A stretch of 64,000 bases of DNA. It comes from Gemmatimonadales bacterium (GTDB lineage Bacteria; Gemmatimonadota; Gemmatimonadetes; Gemmatimonadales; GWC2-71-9). A program made the position numbers and the translations under genes. The notes under the pieces were generated by a model. It was not told the origin of the DNA. It searched no databases and was given only the letters and a program-made list of their open reading frames with translations. The stretch lies in contig DASUJH010000034.1 of NCBI GenBank assembly GCA_036279355.1, positions 1 through 64,000 on the forward strand, read 5' to 3'. Below are positions 1 to 10,154 of the stretch, one piece after another (within the stretch, counting starts at the first letter, position 1; every line of letters starts with the position of its first letter).

Positions 1-469
1 GGCTCGACTGCATGTCGTAGATCACCGGGACGCCGTAGAGATGTCCCAAGAGCACCGCCGGGAATGCCGCCTCCTCGACCGCGTGGATGCAGTCATAGCG
101 GCGGCGCCTCAGGCGCCGCCATATGGCCGGAACCAGCGTGGCGTCGAGTGCGAGCTTGCGGAACGAGAACCCGATGGGAACGTGGCGTATTCCAAACGGG
201 TTGGCGCTGCGGATGATCTTGACGCCCGGCAGCTTGATCGGCCGGCCCAGCGGATAGGTTACCACGTCCACCCGATAGTCGAGTTGCCTGAGCGCCCTCA
301 GCACGTTGAGCACGGCGATCGGGGTGCCGCGGTCATCGTAGAACGGCTCCGGGGCCACCACCAGCACGCGGCGCCGCGGGCCATCGGATGCTCGCCATCC
401 CGCCGGGGGCGTGGTGCGGCCCCGGGTTACCGCGAATGCACCGATGCGGTCGTCAGCCCGTTGTGACAT
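1..469 (-). CDS. Glycosyltransferase, GT-B type, N-terminal part (cut by window edge)
   Basis: The first 156 residues are visible and the C-terminus lies outside the window. After a polar 30-residue leader comes a hydrophobic strand RVLVVAPEPFYDDRGTP, then a segment ending in HAVEEAAFPAVLLG and GVPVIYDMQSS. This is the N-terminal Rossmann domain of GT-B glycosyltransferases (GT4-like), in which a sugar-nucleotide-dependent enzyme acts on a lipid or glycan at the inner membrane face. The start ATG at 469 has GGGGAG about 11 bases upstream. Donor, acceptor and pathway cannot be told from this half. Family confident, specific role unknown. Confidence 0.8.
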   Translation of the reverse strand, partial: MSQRADDRIGAFAVTRGRTTPPAGWRASDGPRRRVLVVAPEPFYDDRGTPIAVLNVLRALRQLDYRVDVVTYPLGRPIKLPGVKIIRSANPFGIRHVPIGFSFRKLALDATLVPAIWRRLRRRRYDCIHAVEEAAFPAVLLGHLYGVPVIYDMQSS

Positions 470-694
470 CGTCAGTTGGACTCCCCGGCCCGGCGCCGGT
501 GTTGCCGCCCCCGCAACCGCCGGCGCCGACGCTGCGCCGCTTCGCCCTGGTCGGGCGTTGCGCCGCGGCCCCGCTGAGTCGATGCCGCGCGTCGGTGCGA
601 GGGCGCCTCGAGCATGCGAACAATTGGGCGCTTGCAGGAGCAAGTCAACAGCCTTCGAGCAAGTTGCATGCCCTCGGGGAAGTCGCGGCCGGAC

Positions 695-1861
695 TTAGCG
701 CAGGAGCATCTTGGCGATGGTCTGAAGCTGCATGTTGCTGGTTCCTTCGTAGATCGTCCCGATCTTCGCGTCCCGGTAATACTTCTCGGCCGGATACTCA
801 GTCGAATAACCGTAGCCGCCGAACAGCTCCAGGCAGCGCGACGTGGTGCGGTCGGCCACCTGCGAGCTGAACAGCTTCGCCATCGCCGCCTCCCGCGCGA
901 ACGGCTGGCCGGCATCCTTGAGGCGCGCCGCGTTGTAGACCATGAGCCGCGCGGCCTCCAGCTCGGTGGCCATCTGGGCGAGCTGGAACTGCACGCCCTG
1001 GAATTCCGCGATCGCGCGCCCGAACTGCTTCCGCTCCTTCACGTACGCCGTGGCCGCCTCGAGCGCGCCGGTCGCGATGCCGAGCATCTGCGCCCCGATG
1101 CCGATGCGGCCTTCATTCAGCGTCTCGATAGCGATCTTGTAGCCCTGACCCACGGGGCCCAGCACGTTCTCGGCCGGCACCCGGGCCTCTTCCAGGATGA
1201 GCTCCACCGTGCTCGACGCGCGGATGCCGAGCTTGCTCTCCTTCTTGCCGATGGCGAAGCCGGGAAAATCGCGCTCGACGAGAAACGCGGTGATACCCTT
1301 GTAGCCCCTGGCAAAATCGGTGTTGGCGAACACGATGAAGAGGGCCGCCTCGGCCCCGTTCGTGATCCAGAACTTCCGCCCCGTGAGCGCCCAGCCGCCG
1401 TCCGTGCGGTCCGCCCGCGTCTCGAGAGCGAACGCATCGCTCCCGCTCGCAGGCTCGGAGAGCGCGAACGCGCCAAGCAGCTCGCTCGTGAGCCGCGGGA
1501 AGTACCGCGCGCACTGCGCGTCGCTGCCCCAGCGGCCGAGCGCGTTGTTCACCAGCGTGTTGTGCACGTCCACATAGATCGCCGCCGACGCGTCCACCCG
1601 CGCCAGCTCCTCGATTGCGAGCGTCGCCATCAGGATCGTGCCGCCCGCGCCGCCGAACCGCTCCGGTACCCCGATGCCCATGAGCCCGAGCTCGAAGAAT
1701 TGCCGCAGCAGCTCGGGGCGGAACGCGCCGGCCGCTTCCATTTCGGCCACGTGCGGCCGAACCTCACGCTCGGCGAATTCACGGACGGTCGAGCGGAACA
1801 GTTCCTCCTCCTCGGCGAGCGAGGTGAGGGCAGGAATCACGGCGATGGACGCATCGGGCAT
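695..1861 (-). CDS. Acyl-CoA dehydrogenase
   Basis: FAD-dependent acyl-CoA dehydrogenase, which introduces a trans-2 double bond into acyl-CoA and passes electrons to ETF. About 388 residues from the ATG at 1861, the normal family length. It shows the N-terminal helical domain (EELFRSTVREFAEREV), the middle beta domain (FALSEPASGSDA, then FWITNGAEA) and a C-terminal domain ending with the catalytic-glutamate block GTIYEGTSNMQLQTIA. The pattern is closest to short/branched-chain dehydrogenases; substrate is inferred only. An in-frame ATG at 1885 is an alternative start, and neither has a good ribosome site. It stands alone, with no thiolase or ETF gene beside it. Confidence 0.93.
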   Translation of the reverse strand: MPDASIAVIPALTSLAEEEELFRSTVREFAEREVRPHVAEMEAAGAFRPELLRQFFELGLMGIGVPERFGGAGGTILMATLAIEELARVDASAAIYVDVHNTLVNNALGRWGSDAQCARYFPRLTSELLGAFALSEPASGSDAFALETRADRTDGGWALTGRKFWITNGAEAALFIVFANTDFARGYKGITAFLVERDFPGFAIGKKESKLGIRASSTVELILEEARVPAENVLGPVGQGYKIAIETLNEGRIGIGAQMLGIATGALEAATAYVKERKQFGRAIAEFQGVQFQLAQMATELEAARLMVYNAARLKDAGQPFAREAAMAKLFSSQVADRTTSRCLELFGGYGYSTEYPAEKYYRDAKIGTIYEGTSNMQLQTIAKMLLR

Positions 1862-2103
1862 GGGCGGCTCGCGGGGGAGAAACATGTGACGGCTCATCCA
1901 ATATCGCGGGACGGCAGCCCGCAAGTCGAGAGCGCGGAGCGCTTCTGCTGCGGCCGGTGACCCGCGCACCATCCCATGTGCCCGGCGCGTCACGGCGCCC
2001 CTGCACGGCCGGGGCCTACGTTGCGAAGGAGAGCGGTGCCGTGGCCGCACGGTGGAGCGCCTCGGTCCGCATGGCCGCGCGATGGGGGAGGAGGGTTCCG
2101 ACG

Positions 2104-2301
2104 GTGCAACCGACAACGCGACGATCCAACGTTCATGAATGCATCGGTGGTCCGTTCGACGGGGACGGCATCGCCTGCCCCCGGAAGCCAGGCCGCGAGT
2201 ATCGTGTGCCCCTCACGATGGGCGGGGTCTACCACGGGATGTACGTGCTCGATGTCCGGAGCGGCGCGTGGGTGCTGCGGTGGATTCCGAGCGACGACTG
2301 A
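2104..2301 (+). CDS. Small conserved-looking protein with GGPFDG motif
   Basis: A 65-residue frame starting at GTG 2104, chosen because AGGAGG ends 9 bases upstream (2089-2094); this supports a real gene. The protein has HECIGGPFDGDG near the N-terminus and a C-terminal half rich in aromatic residues (GGVYHGMYVLDVR, then WVLRWIPSDD). Small proteins with a GG-P-x-DG start and alternating aromatic strands occur in many bacteria without assigned function. No signal peptide or membrane segment. It precedes the secreted protein at 2340 by 38 bases on the same strand and may share its transcript. Function unknown. Confidence 0.6.
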   Translation: MQPTTRRSNVHECIGGPFDGDGIACPRKPGREYRVPLTMGGVYHGMYVLDVRSGAWVLRWIPSDD

Positions 2302-2339
2302 GCCCAACGCACGCTGAGCGGCGCGCGCGAGGAGGAGTC

Positions 2340-2903
2340 ATGAAGGCGAAGCTGGGAGGATGGTCGACACTCGTGCTCTCGACGCTGCTGGCCGTGGCGC
2401 TCGCCGCGGCCCCGGCGCCGCGCCTTGCCGCCCAGGCCACGGTGAACGGGGTGCAATCGGGCGTGCAGGTGGAACAACTGCCCCCGCAGCGTCTGGTGTA
2501 TGCCGTCTACGATGGGGCCGCTACGGCAACCTCGGTGTTCGGCTCCATCAAGGCGGCGCAGCGCGCCGCCGGAGGGCTGCGCGGCTCGTACGCCGTGGTC
2601 CGGAGCCTCGACACCGGCCGCATCACGGTGACGGAGCGGCAAGCGGGCACGCTGGGCCAGACAGCGCTCCTGAGCGGGGTCGTTGCACTGCTCGGCCCTG
2701 GAAACCAGCCGAAGGCGCAGAAGGCGGGAGAGAATGCGGCGCAGCCGGCCGCGGTCGACAGCCTGCGTGCCGCGCTCACGCCGGGCACGTCCGCCATCGT
2801 CGGCGTCGTGAACGAGCCCTCGGCGGAGGCGGTCGCCAAGCGGCTGCGCGAGAAAAACCCGCGCTCGATCGTGAACGAGCGGGTCATGGTGAATCCGGGC
2901 TGA
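2340..2903 (+). CDS. Secreted protein of unknown function
   Basis: 187 residues from an ATG with GGAGGAG just upstream. The N-terminus is a clear Sec signal (Lys-Lys, then LVLSTLLAVALAAA, and a cleavage-like site LAAQA near residue 30). The mature part has two similar alpha/beta-looking halves. One holds YDGAATATSVFGSIKAAQ followed by a strand RGSYAVVRSLDTGRITVTE; the other ends in SAEAVAKRLREKNP. This is loosely reminiscent of DUF1269-like proteins, in which a tail helix senses or packs against the membrane, but that similarity is weak. A periplasmic location is inferred. No function assigned. Confidence 0.75.
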   Translation: MKAKLGGWSTLVLSTLLAVALAAAPAPRLAAQATVNGVQSGVQVEQLPPQRLVYAVYDGAATATSVFGSIKAAQRAAGGLRGSYAVVRSLDTGRITVTERQAGTLGQTALLSGVVALLGPGNQPKAQKAGENAAQPAAVDSLRAALTPGTSAIVGVVNEPSAEAVAKRLREKNPRSIVNERVMVNPG

Positions 2904-3018
2904 GCGCTCGAGGGCGCGCCCCGCGGCGCGGCGTGCGGCCGCTTTGCGCTCCCGGCTGCGCCGACGCACCTTAGGATCCCGAATCGCTTCTCGTTACGCC
3001 TCTCGCGAGGGATCCCAA

Positions 3019-3411
3019 GTGAGCGAGCGCCCCCGCCCCGCCCCCGCCTTCAGCGTCGCGGCCCGCGCGCGCAGCTTTCGCTACGCGCTGCGCGGCATCG
3101 CCGCCGTCCTCCGCACCCAACACAACGCCTGGATCCACGCCGCCGCGTCCGCCGCCGCCGTGGCGCTGGGTATCGCGGTCGGGCTCTCGCGCGCCGAATG
3201 GTGCCTGGTGGTGCTCGCGATCGTGGCCGTGTGGACCGCGGAGGCCCTCAACACCGCGTTCGAGGCGCTCTGCGACGTCGCCTCGCCCGGGCTCCATCCG
3301 CTGGTCGAGCGCGCCAAGGACATCGCGGCCGGCGCCGTGCTCATCGCGGCGGTGGGGGCCGCAGTGGTGGGGCTGCTGGTCTTCGTGCCCCATCTGCGCG
3401 TCACTGCGTAA
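3019..3411 (+). CDS. dgkA: Diacylglycerol/undecaprenol kinase family protein
   Basis: 130-residue integral membrane lipid kinase, the usual size for DgkA/UdpK. It transfers the ATP gamma-phosphate to diacylglycerol or undecaprenol in the inner membrane. The sequence shows the surface helix RSFRYALRGIAAVLRTQ, three hydrophobic segments, the signature EALNTAFE and the second signature VERAKDIAAGAVL. The GTG at 3019 was chosen because the homology starts just after it and GAGG lies 10 bases upstream. Its last 11 bases overlap the convergent PAP2 phosphatase gene, whose family does the reverse chemistry on undecaprenyl lipids. Which lipid is used is not decided by the sequence. Confidence 0.9.
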   Translation: MSERPRPAPAFSVAARARSFRYALRGIAAVLRTQHNAWIHAAASAAAVALGIAVGLSRAEWCLVVLAIVAVWTAEALNTAFEALCDVASPGLHPLVERAKDIAAGAVLIAAVGAAVVGLLVFVPHLRVTA

Positions 3412-4216
3412 ACTGCCAGCCGATCGCGGCACCGCCGCCGGGGGCCCGGAGAAACGTCGGCGGGCGGATGCCGAATACGCGCCATCGCCCACGCACCAGC
3501 TTGGCCGACGTGAACCCCACCAGCGCGCCGAAGCCGGTGTCGCTGAGCCAGTGCTTGTCGTCGTTGATCCGCGAATAGACCACACCGGTGGCCACCGTGT
3601 AGAGGCCCACGGTCGCCCAGGTGCGGTGGATGTCGTCGGCGAGCGAGGTGGCGAGCGCGAACGCCACCGCTACGTGGCCCGAGGGCAGCGCGGGGTCGTG
3701 CGACAGCGGATCGAAGTCGAACGCGCCGACGCCGCCCGCCGGACGCTCTCGGCCGAGGATTTCCTTGATCGCGAGCGTCGAGCCGCCTGCCAGGCCCACC
3801 GACGCCACCGCGCGTGCACCGGTATGGACGAGCGCCGGGCGATGCGCCACGAGGCCCGTCACGATAAGCGCCGCGCTCACCGGTGCGAACACCTCGACCT
3901 GTCCCACGTGCCGGAATGCCGACGCGATGTGGTTCGACGTTTCCGAGCGGTGCTCCTGCGCGGAGCGCTCGACCGGCTCGTCGATCAGCATGAGCGTGGA
4001 CGTGGCCGCGACGGCGCCGGCGGCCTCGTACCAGCGGATGGCGTGGACCGGCGCCGGGGCAATATCCGCTGGCGTGGCGACCGCCGGGGCGATGGCCGCC
4101 GGCGTGGCGACCGCCGGGGCGATAGCCGCCGGCGCTGCCTGCGCGCGGAGCGGCGTGAGCGCCGCCGAGCAAAGCAGCCCGGCGGTCCCGATTCGCCACG
4201 AGACTTCAGCGAGCAT
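3401..4216 (-). CDS. PAP2-family membrane phosphatase
   Basis: 271-residue phosphatidic-acid-phosphatase-2 (PAP2) protein. Its three catalytic blocks are present in order: KEILGRERP, PSGH with surrounding hydrophobics, and SRINDDKHWLSD (SR-x5-H-x3-D). Such enzymes dephosphorylate undecaprenyl pyrophosphate or phosphatidates on the outer face of the inner membrane. An N-terminal signal or anchor is followed by an Ala/Pro-rich linker made of 10-residue repeats (DNA repeat 4053-4142). The start overlaps the stop of the upstream metF-fusion gene by 11 bases, so translation is probably coupled, though a functional link to methionine is not evident. The gene also overlaps convergent dgkA at its 3' end. 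Confidence 0.88.
   Translation of the reverse strand: MLAEVSWRIGTAGLLCSAALTPLRAQAAPAAIAPAVATPAAIAPAVATPADIAPAPVHAIRWYEAAGAVAATSTLMLIDEPVERSAQEHRSETSNHIASAFRHVGQVEVFAPVSAALIVTGLVAHRPALVHTGARAVASVGLAGGSTLAIKEILGRERPAGGVGAFDFDPLSHDPALPSGHVAVAFALATSLADDIHRTWATVGLYTVATGVVYSRINDDKHWLSDTGFGALVGFTSAKLVRGRWRVFGIRPPTFLRAPGGGAAIGWQFTQ
4053..4142. repeat. Tandem 30-bp repeat inside the PAP2 gene
   Basis: Three head-to-tail units (4053-4082, 4083-4112, 4113-4142). The first two are nearly identical and the third diverges after base 22. They encode a repeating 10-residue Ala/Pro/Val/Thr linker between the signal segment and the catalytic part. Unit length is a multiple of three, so copy-number change would keep the frame. 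Confidence 0.85.
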
Positions 4217-6116
4217 CGGCGCCCGCCGGGGCGCTCGCCGCCGACCCGGCGAGGCTGTCCGCGAGCACCTCGAGCGCCACCGGCACCCGCCCCAGCGGCG
4301 CCGCCACCTGCACGCCGTGCACGCGGCTCCGCACCGCCGCGATCATGTCCCGCGCGATGCACACGCCCTCGGCGAGCGCGGCCTCCTTCCCGTTGGCGCT
4401 CGCTCGCCGCATCCGGTCCAGCACCGCCTGCGGCACACTCACCCCCGGCACCTCGTTGGCGAGAAACTCCGCGTTCCGGAGCGACACCAGCGGCCAGATG
4501 CCCGCCAGCACCGGGATCCGGTACTGCTCGACGTCGCGCAGAAACCGGTCGAGCTGCTCCAGGTCGAACACCGGCTGGGTGATCGCCACTTCGGCTCCGG
4601 CCTCGACCTTCCAGGCAAAGCGCCGGAGCTCGCGCTCGCGGTCGGCCGCGGTGGGGTTGGCGCCGACGGCGATCAGAAACCGCGTCCTGTCGCCCAGCGC
4701 ATTGCCGCCCGGGTCGAGCCCGTGATTGAGCCGCGAGACCAGGTTCGTGAGTCCGATCGAATCGATGTCGAACACCGCGGTGGCATCGGGATAGGGGCCC
4801 ATCTTGGGTGGGTCGCCCGTCACGATGAGCAGGTTGTTGAGCCCCGCCGCCGCGGCGCCGAGGAGGTCCGAGAGCATGCCGAGAAGGTTGCGGTCGCGGC
4901 AGGCGTAGTGCACCACCGCCTCGATCCCGACCTCGCGCTGGATCATGAGGCCCGAGAGGAGCGCCCCCATCCTGCTCTGCGCCCGCGGGCCGTCGGGCAC
5001 GTTCACCGCGTCCACGCCCGCCGCCTTGAGCTGGCGGCACTGCTCGAACATGGGCTGCGGCCGCACGCCTTTGGGCGGCACGATCTCGACCGTCGTGATG
5101 AACCCGCCGTTGGCGAGCTTGGCCGCGAGCCGGGAGCGCTCCGCCATCGGGACCGGTGGGGTGGCGCTGGCCGGCACCGGCGCCGCACTCGTGGCGTCCA
5201 TTGCTGTCAGGGTGCCGGTGGCGGTCACGCCGAGGTGCCGGGGCGAGACGCTCCGCACGAACTTGGCTACCTCGCGGATGTGCTCGGGCGTCGTCCCGCA
5301 ACACCCGCCCACGAAGCGCGCGCCCGCCTCCACGATCCACTTGGCGTACGTCCCCATGTATTCGGGGCTCGCCATGTAGATCTTTCGGTCCTCGATCTCG
5401 CGCGGCAAGCCCGCGTTGGGCTGCGCGCTGATCGGGAGCGTGATGCTCTTGGCGAGCTTCTCCACCGCCTCGAGCACGCCCGCCGGCCCCACCGAACAGT
5501 TGACGCCGACGGCGTCCACGCCCATCGCGGCAATCCGCGGTCCGAACACCGTGGGGTCCGTGCCGTAGTGCGTCTTTCCATCGGTGCCGATCGTCATCTG
5601 CGCGATGATCGGGAGGTCCGACACCTCGCGCACCGCGAGCACCGCGGCGCCAAGCTCCTTCACGTCGCTGAACGTCTCGAGGATGAAGCCGTGCACGCCG
5701 CCCTCGACGAGCCCCGCCGCCTGGCGGCGGAACGCTGCTTTCGCCTCGGCCACCGACGTTTCGCCGTAGGGCTCGATCCGCACACCGAGCGGCCCGATCG
5801 CCCCGGCCACGGCGGCGCGCTCGCCCGCCGCTTCGCGCGCGAGCGCCGCGGCCGCCGCGTTGATCCGCTCGGTGTCCGCCGCGAGCCCGTAGTGCGCCAG
5901 CTTGAGCGGGTTCGCGCCGAATGTGTTGGTCTCCAGCAACTCGGCTCCCGCGCGCACGTAGTCGCGGTGGATCTCGCGCACGAGATCCGGCTGCCGGAGG
6001 CTCAGCTCGTCGTAGCAGACGTTGAGGAAGACGCCGCGCCCATAGAGCATCGTGCCCATGGCGCCGTCCACCACGTGGACCCGGTTGTCGGTGAGGAGAT
6101 CGCGGATGGTTGGCAT
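4206..6116 (-). CDS. Homocysteine S-methyltransferase / methylenetetrahydrofolate reductase fusion
   Basis: 636-residue two-domain enzyme of the YitJ type. Residues about 1-300 form a betaine-homocysteine-methyltransferase-like barrel: VDGAMGTMLYGRG at the N-terminus, GVNCSVGP, and the zinc-binding pair in [12 protein letters not shown]. Residues about 340-620 form a MetF domain (TTVEIVPPKG, DAVNVPDGPRA, LIVTGDPPK), which reduces 5,10-methylene-THF to 5-methyl-THF with FAD. The start at ATG 6116 (MPTIRDLL) fits the family better than a longer frame. It lies 11 bases downstream of metH, so one transcript would make both the methyl donor and the methyltransferase. The methyl donor for the N-terminal domain is unknown. 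Confidence 0.92.
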   Translation of the reverse strand: MPTIRDLLTDNRVHVVDGAMGTMLYGRGVFLNVCYDELSLRQPDLVREIHRDYVRAGAELLETNTFGANPLKLAHYGLAADTERINAAAAALAREAAGERAAVAGAIGPLGVRIEPYGETSVAEAKAAFRRQAAGLVEGGVHGFILETFSDVKELGAAVLAVREVSDLPIIAQMTIGTDGKTHYGTDPTVFGPRIAAMGVDAVGVNCSVGPAGVLEAVEKLAKSITLPISAQPNAGLPREIEDRKIYMASPEYMGTYAKWIVEAGARFVGGCCGTTPEHIREVAKFVRSVSPRHLGVTATGTLTAMDATSAAPVPASATPPVPMAERSRLAAKLANGGFITTVEIVPPKGVRPQPMFEQCRQLKAAGVDAVNVPDGPRAQSRMGALLSGLMIQREVGIEAVVHYACRDRNLLGMLSDLLGAAAAGLNNLLIVTGDPPKMGPYPDATAVFDIDSIGLTNLVSRLNHGLDPGGNALGDRTRFLIAVGANPTAADRERELRRFAWKVEAGAEVAITQPVFDLEQLDRFLRDVEQYRIPVLAGIWPLVSLRNAEFLANEVPGVSVPQAVLDRMRRASANGKEAALAEGVCIARDMIAAVRSRVHGVQVAAPLGRVPVALEVLADSLAGSAASAPAGADAR

Positions 6117-6127
6117 GGTTGCGCCCG

Positions 6128-9916
<3,789 letters not shown>

Positions 9917-9935
9917 CCGGTCCCCAAAGCGAAAT

Positions 9936-9960
9936 GCCCGGAGCCAAAACGGCCCCGGGC
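9936..9960 (-). terminator. Stem-loop between riboswitch and metH start (possible terminator)
   Basis: On the minus strand a 10-bp stem (one G-U pair) closes a GTTTT loop and is followed by ATTTCGCTTT, an imperfect U-rich run. It sits 9 bases after the end of the SAM-II aptamer and about 20 bases before metH. It could be an intrinsic terminator used as expression platform, or a structure that shapes access to the start codon. The weak U-run leaves this open. Confidence 0.5.
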
Positions 9961-9969
9961 AACGGCGGC

Positions 9970-10019
9970 GTTTTAGCGGTTGTTTAACGTGGCCGCAAGC
10001 TGCCTGCAAATCGCCACGA
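9970..10019 (-). promoter_or_regulatory. SAM-II riboswitch in the metH leader
   Basis: The minus strand carries the SAM-II hallmarks in order. A perfect 6-bp P1 stem (CGTGGC at 10018-10013 with GCCACG at 9993-9988) is directly followed on its 5' arm by GATTTG and preceded on its 3' arm by GCTTGCG. TTAAACAA comes next, then GCTAAAA at 9977-9971. From memory of the family, GAUUUG, GCUUGC-GCCAC, UUAAA and GCUAAA are its conserved blocks. SAM binding shuts down methionine-synthesis genes, which fits the downstream metH and metF genes. The leader would start near 10036 if the promoter below is right. I could not run a covariance-model search. Confidence 0.85.
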
Positions 10020-10042
10020 AAATCGGATTGTCTTCCATCTGC

Positions 10043-10072
10043 AAACTAGCACCTCCGGCCGCGTGCGTTCAA
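10043..10072 (-). promoter_or_regulatory. Putative promoter of the metH operon
   Basis: On the minus strand TTGAAC (10072-10067), an 18-base gap and TAGTTT (10048-10043) resemble a sigma-70 -35/-10 pair. Transcription would begin about 15 bases before the riboswitch P1 stem, which is the expected layout. Confidence 0.45.
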
Positions 10073-10154
10073 GGGGCCGGCGCCGGGAGGCCGCGACTGG
10101 CTCGGGTCGGCCTCCGCGGGTACATTCGGGCGTCAACCGGGAGCCTACCGAACC

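Noticed and set aside
614-1960. Long open frame opposite the acyl-CoA dehydrogenase
   Set aside because: Antisense shadow caused by high GC; arginine/histidine-rich translation without domain features, and the opposite strand encodes a complete enzyme.
9917-10009. Upstream extension of metH to a TTG at 10009
   Set aside because: It would start inside the riboswitch stem and translate the hairpin; no family similarity in that stretch.
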